In this document: positions 1 through 13,035 of the stretch, one piece after another
Layout of the letters: each line of letters opens with the position of its first letter
Position numbering within the stretch: position 1 is the stretch's first letter
Source: Aulostomus chinensis
Lineage: Eukaryota; Chordata; Actinopteri; Syngnathiformes; Aulostomidae
Length of the DNA stretch: 64,000 bases
Direction of reading: 5' to 3'
Assembly (NCBI GenBank): GCA_037954235.1
Contig: JBBMOA010000020.1
Coordinates: 11,112,177-11,176,176 of the forward strand
Notes under the pieces: generated by a model
The model's input: only the letters and a program-made list of their open reading frames with translations
The model's database searches: none
Told to the model about the DNA's origin: nothing
Translations under genes and position numbers: made by a program

Positions 1-652
1 AATATTGTAAAAAATATTATATTAGCTAGGAAAGCCACATGTACATCCATTTGCATATTTAACAGTTTAAATGAGCTGATGATGTCAGCACATCATGGCT
101 ATTAAGGGATCTTGTTCAACAGTTTAAGAGCATCGTATCGAAATGATAATTATCATAATCAATCCAGAATTTCAAGATTGACGTGCCGTTCAATTGAACA
201 TTCATGTTTGTTTTGGGACATTTATAATTCACATTTTATACAATTATGTAGAGTAGTGTGACATCTGAATAATTAGACATTATAATGATCCAAAATCTGA
301 GCGAGAGGGAGCATCTAGATATTGAATCAAAAAGGTCCAGAAACAGATCCTAGAGGAACTCCAGATTTGACTCTTGTGCTTAGTTTCCTTTCAGATACAC
401 AGTAGTTTCTGTTGTTTCATTATTTCAGCATGTATTTCAATGTAAGTAGTGGTTTTACATTGTGGTTTGTTGATGTCCATGTTTTGTGTTTTTGCACAAA
501 AACTACATTGTTTTCTCAGTCCCATACATCACAGTATTAATTTGTAAGTAGGTGATTGGGTTTCAATCAAATGACAAATGTCTCTTTATTCATCATATTC
601 TATACTCATTTGGATTTACATTTGAATCAAGAAGCTATTTCATTTCTGGAAT

Positions 653-885
653 CATCCATCCATCCATTTTCTTCCGCTTATCCTGTTAAGGATGGCGGGG
701 GGGGGGGGGGCTACAGGCGAGAGGCCGGGTTCACCCTGGACAGGTCACCAGTCCATCACAGGGCCAACACATAGAGACAGACAACCATTCACACTCACAG
801 TCACACCTACGGTCAATTTAGAGTATCAATCAGCCTCGTCCCCTCTTGATGTCTTTGGACTGTGGGAGGAAGCTGGAGTACCAGC
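653..885 (-). repeat. truncated teleost SINE fragment
   Basis: The sequence runs from a tail-like CCATCCATCCATTTTCTTCC, through a poly-G run, to a segment shared almost word for word with the SINE copies at 10.9, 40.2 and 45.8 kb (for example ACAGTCACACCTACGGTC). It breaks off after the GGAGTACCAG segment, so the tRNA-like head (on the - strand) is missing. No target duplication was identified. Confidence 0.75.
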
Positions 886-1889
886 ACTTCTTCCCCCCCC
901 AAAAATATTCAGAGTTTGACCCAGATCCCTTTGCTACGATGGAAAGACTTTCAAAATAACATTCAGATCTAAGCGAGAGTCATCGCTGAAACCTCAGCGA
1001 ATACAAATAATCTAACATCGTCTCATCTCTCATATATAAAAACTGGATTGCCATACATATCTAAACTAGTATTTCCCAGCCAGCAGCCTTCATCTGTAAA
1101 CATTCAAGTAACCACAACTCCCTGAACATCACCCTGCTTTAAATTTAACCCCAGAATCACCTTCTCTTTCTGAAAATGAGCTGGTGGTGAATTTAAAGTA
1201 GGATTACTGACTAGAAAACACCCACGCACGCACACACACACACACATATATACACACACAGACACACGCACACAGACACTCGCACACACTGCAATGTCAG
1301 CAAAATATTTTTCAAATATATTCTCTCTTTGACCTCATCACTTTGTCACTTGTGTGCTTTTTAACGCAACTTAATTGTTCCCAACGGGGGACAAATGAAG
1401 TTTTCTGAATCTGAGTCTAAAACCAGCTCAGGATCATCAGTGAGACAGAAAAAGGCCTTTTGCACCGGCATGCTCATTGCTAATGTTCCAAGAGCGGGAA
1501 GCAAGTTTTTATTTTATTTTATTAATTCTGGTTATTATGATTAATAGTTACATAGAATAAGAATATTTGAAATAGAAAAATCTCATCTGTTCCCATTGTT
1601 TCCTCTCATGTGTGTTCAATAACAAATCACATATTGTTATATTGAATGATGGTCATTGAAGAATTTCAGAATTTAATAGTTTGTAACGGCTCACGTGGTT
1701 GGTCAGATATATAGATTTTTTTTATTATTGATTAAAAAGAAAAAAAAGGTTACAAACATGAGGTTAAAATGAATCTCCAGAGATTTGTTGAAGACAGTGA
1801 ATCAGACTAAGCAAGGAAATTTAGCCGACTGAGCAAAAAGCCTGGAATATTAGTTGCTTTCCTTAGACCCCAGACAGACAGACAGACAG

Positions 1890-1891
<2 letters not shown>

Positions 1892-1948
<57 letters not shown>
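1892..1948. repeat. (AT)n microsatellite
   Basis: An uninterrupted AT dinucleotide run of more than 50 bases follows a short CAGA tetranucleotide run at about 1870-1890. It makes a spurious Ile/Tyr-rich open frame. Confidence 0.95.
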
Positions 1949-1950
<2 letters not shown>

Positions 1951-2460
1951 TGCAAAACAAAGCCAATTGCTTGATTTGGTTAAAAAAAACATTTATATTT
2001 ATTATTTTATTATTTAATTTTTATTATTTATTTATTATTATTTATAAATCATTATAAACGTATGTTTAAACACAATAATGGTGCTGAACCTGAGTTCTAG
2101 CAGATGTGTCCAGGAGTCAAGGGTGTGTGGTTGCGCAGCTGAGACCAGGAATCCTTCCTTCAGCCCTCCGAGTGCAGAGATTTAAAAACATTCAGGAGGA
2201 CGAACTTGGTTGAGAATAAATCATATTTTCACCTGCATAGTCCTTCTCCCTCTCCTTGGGTTAAGATGAACAATGACATTATACCCAAATTTTTGGGTGC
2301 ATCAATGGAGTGGAATGATTGTTGACTTTTAATGCTCATAAAGTAGCTATTCTAATGCTTGTAAAAAAAAAACTAAAATAGAAAAAAAAACACGACAGCC
2401 TTTTTTTACCCACTTTGCCATGACACAATAATAAAATGTACTTTTTTACATTCCCATCAG

Positions 2461-5400
2461 CTGTTCTGACTGTGGATCACTCTGTAGTGGACCTGGAGAC
2501 GATTGAGGCGCTATATGAAAATGTATGTATCGCACTTCTTTGTCGTTCAACTCCACTGAATCTTATTGTAAAACTTACTATCATCAACTTGCTCATGAAT
2601 CAGAGAGCTCAGCCGGAGGAGCTGGAGAGGATCAAGAGACACTACGATACTTCGCAGGAAGAGGACGTGAAACTGCTGGACAAGCCGGAACAGTTAGTAT
2701 TGACACACACTAGACAAAATCCAGGCCTACCCACTAGATTTTAACCTGACATTTTCTGCTCCAGGTTCCTGTATGAACTCTCCCAGATTCCAGACTTTGC
2801 CAGCAGAGCTAACAGCATCATCTTCAGGTCAGCCTTCATTGAAGGGATCGCATCCATCCAGCGCAAGCTCAGCACCGTCTCCTCCGTCTGTACGGTAAGG
2901 AGGAACACTTTTTCAGCGCTCATCTCGGCGCTGTTGATGAGGACGTGAACGATGGTGATTCTGTGCTCATCGTCCTTGCAGCATCAGCAGTGTAAAAACA
3001 GGCTTAACGAGATGTTAACACCGTACGTGCTTTCTCGTTTTCAGGCTCTGCTGGAGAGCAGCAGTGTAAGGGAGGTGATGGGGCTGGTTTTGGCTCTGGG
3101 GAATCACATGAACGGTGGCAGCAGGGTTAGAGGTCAGGCTGATGGCTTTGGCCTGGAGATCCTGCCTAAACTCAAGGACGTCAAAAGCAGGGTAATATTG
3201 GAGTTCTTTTCACTCAGTACATTGGAATAAAAGCCGGGAGTGGCAATGCCGTCATGTCATGACTTTTGAAATTGTGTCATCTTGAGTTACCGAACCTTGT
3301 TTTAATGAGTTAATTTAGCTTATCGTGAGCTTTTCGAGGTTGTTTTTGGTATCTGATTAGTTCATAGTATCATTTTCTGCAGAAAAAAAGCCTTTTGTTT
3401 TCTCAAAAAAACCAAGATGAATTCTAAACTATATCTTGTAATCTTGACGTAACAGCATTAATAACTTTACTTTATTATTTTACCAGGAATATTCCCATTG
3501 AAAATAATTCATCACAAGCAAATCCGTTCCATTTGCACCAGTGAATAATTTCTCTGGGTAGAGAGGAAGTTCAGCATTCAAGCTTGCGAGAAATGGAAAG
3601 TTAAAGGCCATGAGCGACGCTACTAGAGAAATCAGACGTGAGATGGTCTGCCTGAGACGAGAAAGGAAATTTTCTTCATTGTCCCTACAATTTAGAAGAA
3701 AAACTTCCAGCTTGCGAATTCCCTGATTTATTTGAAAATGTCAAGCATAATTTCAATGGTGTTTGCGTGTTTCCAGTTCATACACAAATCTTCTACTTTT
3801 CCTCAATTTTTTTCTCCAGGACAATCGTATCAGCCTGGTGGACTATGTTGTGTCATATTACCTGCGTAATGTGGACAAGGTATAGATTTTAAAAGACCTA
3901 ACAGTTCATTTTTAACCTGTTTGTTGTCGTTGCTCTGATTTTGTCGCATTGTTTTCCCGACAAAGTTCACACTGAGTGGTTCAAAAATATTTCTAGCATG
4001 TCTCCTGTGTCCTAAGATTAATTTTTCACCCCTGGATTCCGCCCCACCAGAACGCCGGCTCAGACAAGAGTATGTTCCCGCTTCCTGAACCTCAAGACGT
4101 CTTCCTGGCAGCACAGGTCCATTTTGATGACCTCAACAGAGAGCTTAGACAGCTGGGAAGAGATCTGACAGGTATGTGATGTCATAACAACGAGTGTCTC
4201 TTTCAGTGACTTGAAGAAAAAACAAACAAATGCTCTCCTCCCTCGCTCATATTTAATGGTTACACACATTCCTCCACAAAAACATGGAATCAGACAGACG
4301 GTGAGCTTCAGGGAAGAGTCTCGCCTTGTGGTCATTTTGTTGTGTGTTTTTGTTTGAAAACCTCAGCCAGTCTGTGTGTAACTCTATCACTGCGATTTTT
4401 ACTCTGGAGAGGTTCCCACAGACCAAACCTCGGCTCAGTCTGGCATCGTTTTTCCTCAGACACCCCCGCCTCCCACATCTCACCACCCTGGTTTCCCATC
4501 ACTGGCCCCAGCCATTCAGAAACTATTTATACTTTGGGCTAAAGGCCCGCTTCTTTGACCAAACTTGAGGTCGTGAAAGCCCCAGAACAAAAGATTTCCT
4601 CCTGGACTTTCTTATCCTCCTTGCCTGCTCTCTTTTCTCTCTAAGTGTGCCCACATGACGCCATCCAGCCAGTGAATCCAGTGTTATAGACAATGCTTAC
4701 ATGTAAACCATTGTTAGCGTATTATTGTCTCTCTACATGTGCTTTTGCATCATTTCTGTTTATATGTGCGTGTACTCAGAGACTAGTAGGAGTCTTTCTG
4801 CTGATACTAGCCTGGCGCCTTTTAGATCCAGCTTCTAATCCTTCTGCCCATCAGATCTCCCATCTTTGGGCCTTTGTGCCCCTGTCGCCAGCACAGGGCG
4901 ACCATAGCTTCCCACTTATGTAATCTCCAGACCTCCAGTATCTGTAGAATCTGGGCACGGGCCTCTGCACAGATGCACTGACCCTTATCCTGCTAGGCTG
5001 TATCATCTAGGCTCCAGTGTGGCCCCCAGATGTGTGCCACAGATAGCTTTCTTTACCTTTCAGCACAGTTTTGTCTTATCGACCTGTCTACCCAAACCAC
5101 TGTGCAATCTGGATCTCCCGTCGCAAGTTCCTTTTGTGCCGGCTGTTTGAAGCACCCTCATAGCTGCTTTTGTCAGTCTTCACTCTCCCTGTGTTTTCGG
5201 TTTGCTTGGTATGAAATGTTTCCCAACATAGTTAAAGGGGGTTTAGTTTCTCTTCAGTCAACCATGACGACTGAGGCTCTAGAAGGTGATCCAGAACAGA
5301 CCGAGTTCAGTTTGTGAGGATGTTGAGAGGATTAGTTCAGCAGCAATTTGCTAATTTTCCTCCCGTTTCAGTTCTGGGTTCTAGACTGATATCAGAAATA

Positions 5401-6895
5401 CAACTCACATTGCATAAAAATGTCTATCATATGAAGTATTGACAAGTCCAGCCAGCGATCTGATACCAGAGAATCGTATCATATTAGCCTTGAAATGGGG
5501 ATCTGCTCCCTCCATTTGCTCCTTTTGCTTTGACTGGCTTAAATTCATTGTTCAGCACTTTTAAATCGGCGCCTTGGATTATCTGATCGACGCCGTGCCA
5601 CCACGCTATCCATGTGTGTGTATTGAATCGACTCTTAGTATATAGTCAAGTTCAGGAGTCCGAATCTGTAGGGGGACGGAAAAACACGATCAGCACACGT
5701 CTTCACAGGGCAGGAAAGGGTTTATGAGAGGTTTTGCTAATGATAAGCTAATATTAGCCAGTAGGTCTGAAGGATTTGGAACAGAATTTTTTTTTTTTTA
5801 CCATGGAATTGACTAAAATGTTTGAAACCAAGGTGTGTACATTGATAGTCACGATGACACTGTTTCAGGACAGGGACGTGGAAATCCCCCAGAAGTATTC
5901 ATAAAAGCAGGGAAAGTATCACGTGTTGGGACACGTTTTTTTTATTTGATTCTGTCCGATCAGAATCTCCGTGAGAATCAAACGTCGCCTAAATCAAAGT
6001 AATGTGTCATTTGTGCATTGTACCTCATTCATAAAATGTTCCTATAGATAGGTCGGAACAAGCATCAGGCTTTTCATGCTGTCTGCAAGGCTAAATGAGG
6101 GGTTAAAAAAGACCGTTTTTGTGGACAAGAACACATCATCTTGTCTGATTATCACCTTGAATTTGATTCTTGATCCAAGATTCCATATTGGGTCTACCTT
6201 AAGTATGTTTATTGAAGTATTCTACGGAGAATATAAAATCAGGCATTATTCTTGAGGGGCTTTTCCAATGGTAAAGCAGGAGTCACATTTCGGACAAGGG
6301 AAAGGCATTCTTAATCCCCAAAGCAAATTGAACAGGAAAAACAAGAGAACATGTTTTGGTTCTCTTGAAGAACTTTTCTTGTTCACCTATCTAAAGATCT
6401 TTGCTGCACTATAATATTCCGTAGGGTGAGCCACATGAATCAAATCAGTGGCTTTGTAGGATTTCTGTCACTGTGGAATCTCATCGAGGTAATACTATGC
6501 CCCCCCCCCCACACACACACACACACACACACACCATGACACCAAATGACTGCTTCAATGTAATTTGTGTTATTCCAGTTTTTGCCTCTGTTTATGTGAA
6601 GGTCCATAACCCTCTTCAGCCTGAAACAAGCAAACTGTTCAGGAACAAAAGACAGACAGAAGAAAGAAAGGCTCGCCACACAATACAGAGAGAGATACTG
6701 GCCTCCACAGTTTACACAAATCCTGAATGAAAACAGTATTCTTTTGTAATCTTATCTGGGAGATGTTGATCGAGAGTCGGGTGGAGGGGCAGGGGCTTGG
6801 CTCCCTCCGCAGCCTCTATTATGACTGGCTGAGCAGACTGGCTCCTCTGATCCACTGATTGGACGCAGAGCAACACGGAGCCGCAGACTGGCAGA

Positions 6896-6930
<35 letters not shown>

Positions 6931-9900
6931 GAGAGAGAGGGAGAGGGAGAGGGAGTGCGGTTTTTCGTCGCCATCTCAAGGTGAATCTCAATATCAGGGG
7001 AGGAAGCTGGGCTGATAACCCCCTCCTGCACAGGTGGAGTTGGTTTAACCCAGAACTCTTTGACTCCATCTGGTTTTCTGTCTCTTCACCTCATATTTTG
7101 GGGTTTGAAGCTGCATGATTCAAGTTAAAAGAAACAAGTATCAGTTCAAATCTCAAATACTGAAGGGGGGGGGGGGTCACAGCGCACAGGAGGTGGCACA
7201 TCAAAACGTATTAGTGAAATCTGGAGAGAAAGCTTTTGAAATTCCATCAACACAAAAAACAAAAATTGATGGACCACAGATTGTTTATCAGTGTCTTTGC
7301 GGCTCCTTTTAGTCATCACATGGAAAAACCCTCGCGAAAAAATCGTGGTATGAGGTCAAACTTGTTGATTTATGGGAAATAGAGGCTCATTGTATTACAG
7401 AGGTGACTCTTTATGAGCCTACTTACCTGCTCATCACTTTAATGTCTTCCGTCTTGGATTTCACATTTTCAAAAGTCCCTGCTACGCGTTTTTTTTCTTC
7501 TATTAATCATAGCAAACACACTAAAAATTGTCACGCAAAATAAGTTCAACGAGCAGTAAAGATGTATCTTCTGTGCGACACAGTTATTCGGGCCAAAATG
7601 AGAGGGAAAAATATATATTTTTTTGACTTTTATGAAAAAAAGGATCATATTCAGTACCTAATACAGAAGTAAACAGACAAGAGTACAGGCAGCCTCCATG
7701 TCAACCTGTCTCTTGTGTTTGCGCTGCACAGTTTATTCTTCTGAATAGACTCTGGCATAATCTTTTTAAAGTCCTGAAAGCTGATGATAATATGGGGCCG
7801 ATGTGCCCAAAGATGAAGCCTTTCCTTATTCGTGAAACAAATACTGAAGAACAATTCCATAAAGCACTCTGTGACCCTTGTTTTAGCGCGAGGGGCTGAT
7901 ATCTCGCTTCTAAAACGACACGCTAACGTTACGATACGGTTTCAAATTCTGGCTTCATTCTCCCTGTGTCACGACTTTATTCTCATCAAATTCCAACTTT
8001 AGTCACATAAATTTATGACTTTATCATTGAAATCTCCCAATTTTTTTTTTCTCAGTGTGGCCCTAATACTCTTTTCTTCTGACTCTCATCATGCAGGGTG
8101 TGAAAAAAATGTTCAGAGGGTTTGTTCTGACTCTCCTGAGGAACACTTGCAGCCATTTAAGGACAGGATGGAGGCTTTTCTTCTCAGTGGTGAGTAGATG
8201 TACGTTGTGGACATCAAAACAGTGTCACTCTTAGCAAATTGGTGGTTTGGGAGTACATTTTTGTGTCTGGGTTATTCCATTGTCTTTACTAAACATTTGT
8301 ATTTGGTGTGTGTGTGTGTGGGGGGGGGGGGGGGGTGAAGGCTAGACTCAGATAAGGATCAGACAGACTTGACCGAGAGACGATGAGTCTGTTCATCTTG
8401 AGAGACGCTTTCACTGCAGAAAATATTCATCTTACTAACAACTAAACCAACCCGCCTCCTTCCCCATAGGAAAGCTACCAAAATCATGCAGATTAATGTA
8501 AATGCATTACACTCTTTACCTCTGCCAAGGACATCACTTTTTTTTTTTTTTTTTTGGTTTGTCTGTTTGTCTTTCTGCAGAAAAGACAAACAAATAATAT
8601 GGCAGATGGGTGTAGAATGAGCCAGGCAAGGATGCATTCAATTTTTTGGGGGCGATTGGTCATAGCCTCACCTGGTGAAAACAGGAAATGACATGGTTAC
8701 TGTCACACTTTGATGTCCTCGTAAGACCTTGGTGATCCGTTAAGGCAAGGAGGACAATTTTGCCATAGAACAAGAAACTGTTATGACTGGACTCCACCTT
8801 TTCCTGGCTTGGACACTTCAACAAGTTAATTTAAGTGATAGTGCAACCTAGTGGTTACAGGACGTAAGACTGGTGTAACAAACATTATTAGGTTTTTTTT
8901 TGGGGGGGGGGTCCACTCATCACTGCTTGCTGCTTTAATTACTGGACCCAGCGGCTGAAAGTCTTTATGATGTTGCTTAATTCGTTAATTGCTCGTTTTC
9001 CTTAGGTTCTTTCGCCTTTTGTATCAAACATAAAAGCCGTTTGTTTACATGTTCCCGGACATCTCGTGTGATGTCACGTGTGCATCGAAACTTTAAAGAA
9101 AAAAATGTTCTGAGATGCATTTTAAGTGGCAGTTGTAAAATCATTCAACTTTATGAGAGAATGTGTTTTGAATCAAAAAGATTTAGGAGCTGCAGTTGCA
9201 GTGGAATAACGTGAAGCAATTCCCCCCCCCCCCCCCCCCAAAAAAATCAGAATTTGATTTGTTAATGTGGACATTTTCCTGGAAACTGAATCCAGCAAAA
9301 TAGCAGGCAGACACACACATTTAGTGAAACTGCATGATAATGACAATGCTATTTGAAAGTGGCAGCAAGAATGGTTCCATTGTTGCAGAACGGACTGTTT
9401 TGAATAAATTGCTGTTTTTAAAACACGGAATAGTTGTCTGGCACCAGTTGACGAGGTCGTCGTCGTCGTCTTCATCATAGAGGAGCTTCTTGTTGTCATA
9501 TTTCTATAAAATAACTCTCCACGGGGATTACAAGTCTTTAAATTTGAATCTGTCTGTGTTTGACATTTGCTTCCAGCACGGAAAGAACATGTGGAGGCCT
9601 CCTATCAGCTGATGGCAGCACAAAAAAGGTTGGGTGAACAAAACGCATCACAGTCACCTTCATCCGGCATTTAAAAAATGATTTCTGACATCAACGTCTC
9701 TTGGGTTTTTGGAAACTCTTCAGCAAACTTTGAACTGACTTCCAGATACCAGACGATATATTTTGATAGCAGATCAGGGGTATCGTTTTCAAATTGTTCC
9801 TTTTGTAAACCGACGGTAACAAGTTATGACATTCTGCTTCAATCCCCCTCACATAACATCTGCTTCTAAAACTTCCTCTCTATCATAGTTTATTATGTTT

Positions 9901-11607
9901 TTATTTCCATGACTCCTGACACATCTTGCTGCTCAGTTTTCAGGACTTGGCTCAGTACTTCGAGCTGAAGCCAAAGACAGGAGAGAAGGAAGTGACGTCT
10001 GGTCACTTCTTCATGCTGTGGTTTGAGTTTTGCGCTGACTTCAAGGCCAGGTGGAAGCGGGAGAACAGGAGCGTCTCTAAGGACAGGTATTGGTGTGAAT
10101 GTATAAAGTTGTCACCTTTGATTTTGAAACTTGGATTTATTCATTTCAAGCAATAAGATCTCTTTCTTTAGCTCGTCATGCATTTGGAAAATTAAGTACT
10201 GTTGCAATGAGACACGATTCCGGTTTTAAAATTAATTTCTGAATAAAAAAAACATTTTCTAGAATGTCATTTAAAAAAAAAATACAGTAAATAATTCACA
10301 AAATCCATTTTAACTTAACCTCCAGCATTCTGCAAAGGCCTGCTCCTACTCTTCCACTGATTGGTTCTGATCCTTCTCACGCCACAGGCCTATAGGCCAA
10401 TCAGAGGCAGAGTCGAGTTGTGGGTGGGTCTTCTGAGGATGCGCACCCAGGAGGGTTATGACCATTACCACCTCAATCAGAAAAATAAGACCAACGTGTC
10501 AACTAAATTGCACAAATCTGGCTAAATAGTTGCAATCTTGTTCCACACTGAGGAACTATAGAATGGGTTTTGGGTCGATCAAACCAAGATGTTCAGACAT
10601 CTCTGCTTGCATTCGTGAATGGAAGAAGCTAATTCACTTTGACTAGTCATGTGATTAATATTCTTAGCTAACAAAGATATTTTAATTTGAATGTAATCTG
10701 GTATTTATCATTGCAGGCTTAACGAAGCCCAGCAATCCGTGAAGAGGATTACAGGAGAGAAGAAGGTAGAGACTCGAAAGATCAACCCCAACAGCCTGGT
10801 GAGTGAGATGCTGGACTTTAGGAACAAAAAGTAGCTATAAAAGTAGCTGCTGTTAATTTTAAGGTGATCACACTGTTTTGTCAGTTTAATATCAATGCCT
10901 CTATATGAGACCATCCGTCCATTTTCTACCGCTTATCCTGTTAAGGGTCACGGGGGGCTGGAGCCTATCCCAGCAGCCTTCGGACAGGTCACCAGTCCAT
11001 CACAGGACCAACACATAGAGACAGACAACCATTCACACTCACAGTCACACCTACGGTCAATTTAGAGTATCAATCAGCCTCGTCCCCTCTTGATGTCTTT
11101 GGACTGTGGGAGGAAGCTGGAGTACCAGAGAGAACCCACACAGGAACAGGGAGAACATGCAGACTCCACACAGAAAGATCCTGTGCTGGAGCCGGGACTT
11201 GAACCCGGAACCTTCTTGCAGTGCTGACCACTGCACCACCGTGCCGCCCCCTATATGAGACCATTAGCATTTTATATTACATAACGATATTAAAACAGTG
11301 TTGACCAGCTACAATTTTTCATCTTTCACGTCATCTTATTTATCTAATAGCTCCAAATATTGTGGAGATGCATGACCTCATCCTTACACATTTTGCAAGC
11401 CAAATATGTCATGTCCTTCTTTTACTTGCTCCCAAAACAGATTGTGCTCTCGGCAGTCGGAGCCAGGCAGATCTAGATCTTTACCGCAGCATTCCATTGC
11501 AAGTCGGACATTTTATTTCCGATTAAAATACTCTCCAGTGCATTGGCTTGGAAAAACAATATCTGGAAAGCAAAACTCTAGTAATTTCGTTTTCTTGGTC
11601 TTGTGGC

Positions 11608-11659
<52 letters not shown>

Positions 11660-12697
11660 ATCACATTAAAAGGGGGGGGGGCGAGTGACATTACTGCAAA
11701 GATTTATCAATCACAAATCAAATAAATAGAAAAAAAAACAATAACCACAAAGTGGATACCGCAAAATAATCAAATAATAAAACGCTTGTTCTGTTACCTT
11801 CTAACTGTGTGTCGCCATATTTGCTGTGACGGCATGTGGAATGTAGTCGATGGTATGTGTTGCTGCTCAATATGAATGCAATCTTGATCCGTAGGCAACA
11901 GAAACCTAAGTAGCAGCTTTACGTTAAAATGATGCGTCAACCAAAAAAGCCTCCCAGAAAATGTTCTCAATCTCTCAAAGATGTTTTTCCCTTCTCAACT
12001 CTTTGTGTCTCCAGAATGCAGTAAGAGCCAGCTACCCATATTTAGCTTCAAGCTAGCGACACCCAGTTGCCACCATCTACTGACAACAGTGAAAAAATGT
12101 CAGTTTACAAACTCTCAAGTGCATCATTGAGTGTATTTTTTGTCCTCTTGATCCAGCTGTCTGTTCAGTAATCTACAAACACTTTGATTTGAGCTAAAAA
12201 CAAGTTACGACTCAGAGGTTCAGCACTTGTTCACGTTAGCGTTTAGCGCGACTAGCTGGCGCATTCAGTTGAACCAACTGGCATGCTGTCATTCGCGCTT
12301 GTTCTCGGCAGCGTAGCGGGGATTGTACCAGACGATGCGCTTGAGAGTTTGTGAACAGATATTTCGGACAGCTTCGTTGTTGTTGTGCAGCACTAGCTTG
12401 ACGCTAAACATACGTAGCTGACTATTTCTACATCCTGGAGTCACGATGAAGTAACGCAGCTCAAGACGCCCATCTGTGACTTCCAGAAAGGCAAAATATG
12501 CTTTTTGGCCGATTTGTTTTGTTGTTTCAGTTGAAAATGTAGCCATATTCACACACAAAATACTTTTGTCTTGCTGCTTTGAATTGATTTGTTAAAGATT
12601 ATTTGCATTGCGACTTTTATTGATGCCACGATCATATTTTACTCCCGAACAGAAAGAGCGTCTGCGGCAGAAAGAAGCCAGCATGTCGTCATCATAA
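2461..12697 (+). CDS. fmn1: formin-1, C-terminal half (partial at 5' end)
   Basis: Eleven exons join in phase: 2461-2522, 2604-2692, 2765-2894, 3045-3191, 3820-3879, 4051-4171, 8097-8189, 9577-9628, 9937-10086, 10717-10798 and 12653-12697 (TAA). Every border is AG..GT. They encode most of the FH2 actin-nucleating domain, starting at AVLTVDHSVVDLETIEALYE, with the GNHMNGGSRVRGQADG and LEILPKLKDVKSR core motifs, then the post-FH2 segment (LKPKTGEKEVTSGHFFMLWF) and the tail ending KERLRQKEASMSSS. Formin-1 nucleates and elongates unbranched actin filaments and acts at cell junctions and in limb and kidney tissue. FH1 and earlier exons lie outside the window. Assignment to fmn1 rather than fmn2 rests on the neighbours: grem1, scg5 and arhgap11 follow in the human 15q13 arrangement. 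The first exon listed may not be the first FH2 exon. Confidence 0.93.
4172..8096 (+). other. large fmn1 intron, candidate grem1 regulatory DNA
   Basis: This 3.9-kb intron is much longer than the neighbouring introns (about 70-1850 bp). No coding exon was seen in it. It contains a poly-C/CA run (about 6500-6534), a GA run (about 6898-6927) next to a GC-richer block (6780-7080), and several short homopolymer runs. In tetrapods the 3' Fmn1 introns carry long-range Gremlin1 enhancers; whether this intron does is inference. Confidence 0.5.
6898..6960. repeat. (GA)n microsatellite in a GC-richer block
   Basis: About 30 bases of pure GA are followed by imperfect GAGAGG repeats, inside the large fmn1 intron. 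On the - strand this reads as a Ser/Leu-rich spurious frame. Confidence 0.9.
10915..11250 (-). mobile_element. tRNA-headed SINE with 14-bp target duplication
   Basis: The insertion is bounded by a perfect direct repeat CTATATGAGACCAT at 10901-10914 and 11251-11264. Read on the - strand it starts with a tRNA-like head, GGCGGCACGGTGGTGCAGTG (A-box-like) followed by GGTTCAAGTCCC (B-box-like), and ends with a LINE-like tail near GATAAGCGGTAGAAAATGG. It sits in the last fmn1 intron. At least five other copies or fragments of the same family occur in the window (653, 23037, 40160, 45814, 49546). Confidence 0.9.
11611..11657. repeat. (CA)n microsatellite
   Basis: A pure CA run of about 46 bases in the last fmn1 intron, followed shortly by a poly-G tract near 11671. 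Confidence 0.95.
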
Positions 12698-13035
12698 GAC
12701 ACTCGGGAGGATGAACAAACTGTAAGAAGATCAATATCATATAACTTTCTCTCCAAAATGGGATCCAACTGGATGTGAACCAGGACACCAAACTTTTTCA
12801 ACTTTTAATAGCACATCTGACTGTTATTTACGTGGATATGAAGGAATATCATTGACTGACTGACGTGTATTCATTTTAAAAGGACTAATATTGATCCAGT
12901 ATATCGTCATATCGTCACGGTTTCACCTCTGTATCGATTGTTTTTTCATTTTATATTTTACATTGATTTTGACACGTAGAGAAAAGTCTCTAGAGCATTT
13001 TTTTCCACAATAAAATCAGGTGAGATTTGTGATGT
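12698..13035 (+). other. fmn1: fmn1 3' UTR with polyadenylation signal
   Basis: The stretch follows the fmn1 stop codon and is AT-rich and non-coding. An AATAAA hexamer at 13009-13014 is the first canonical signal seen downstream. The 3' end near 13035 is inferred from it. Confidence 0.55.

Larger units (their letters stand above)
1..2460. other. intronic/5' flank of the fmn1 3' exons
   Basis: No exon could be recognised here. The stretch lies upstream of the first recognisable FH2 exon of fmn1, whose reading frame is already open at its acceptor, so it is most simply an fmn1 intron. It holds a truncated SINE (about 653-885), a CA-rich run (about 1226-1290), a long AT dinucleotide run (about 1892-1948) and AT-rich unique sequence. 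Confidence 0.6.

Noticed and set aside
1854..2057. 67-codon + frame
   Set aside because: Made by the AT dinucleotide run (alternating Ile/Tyr).
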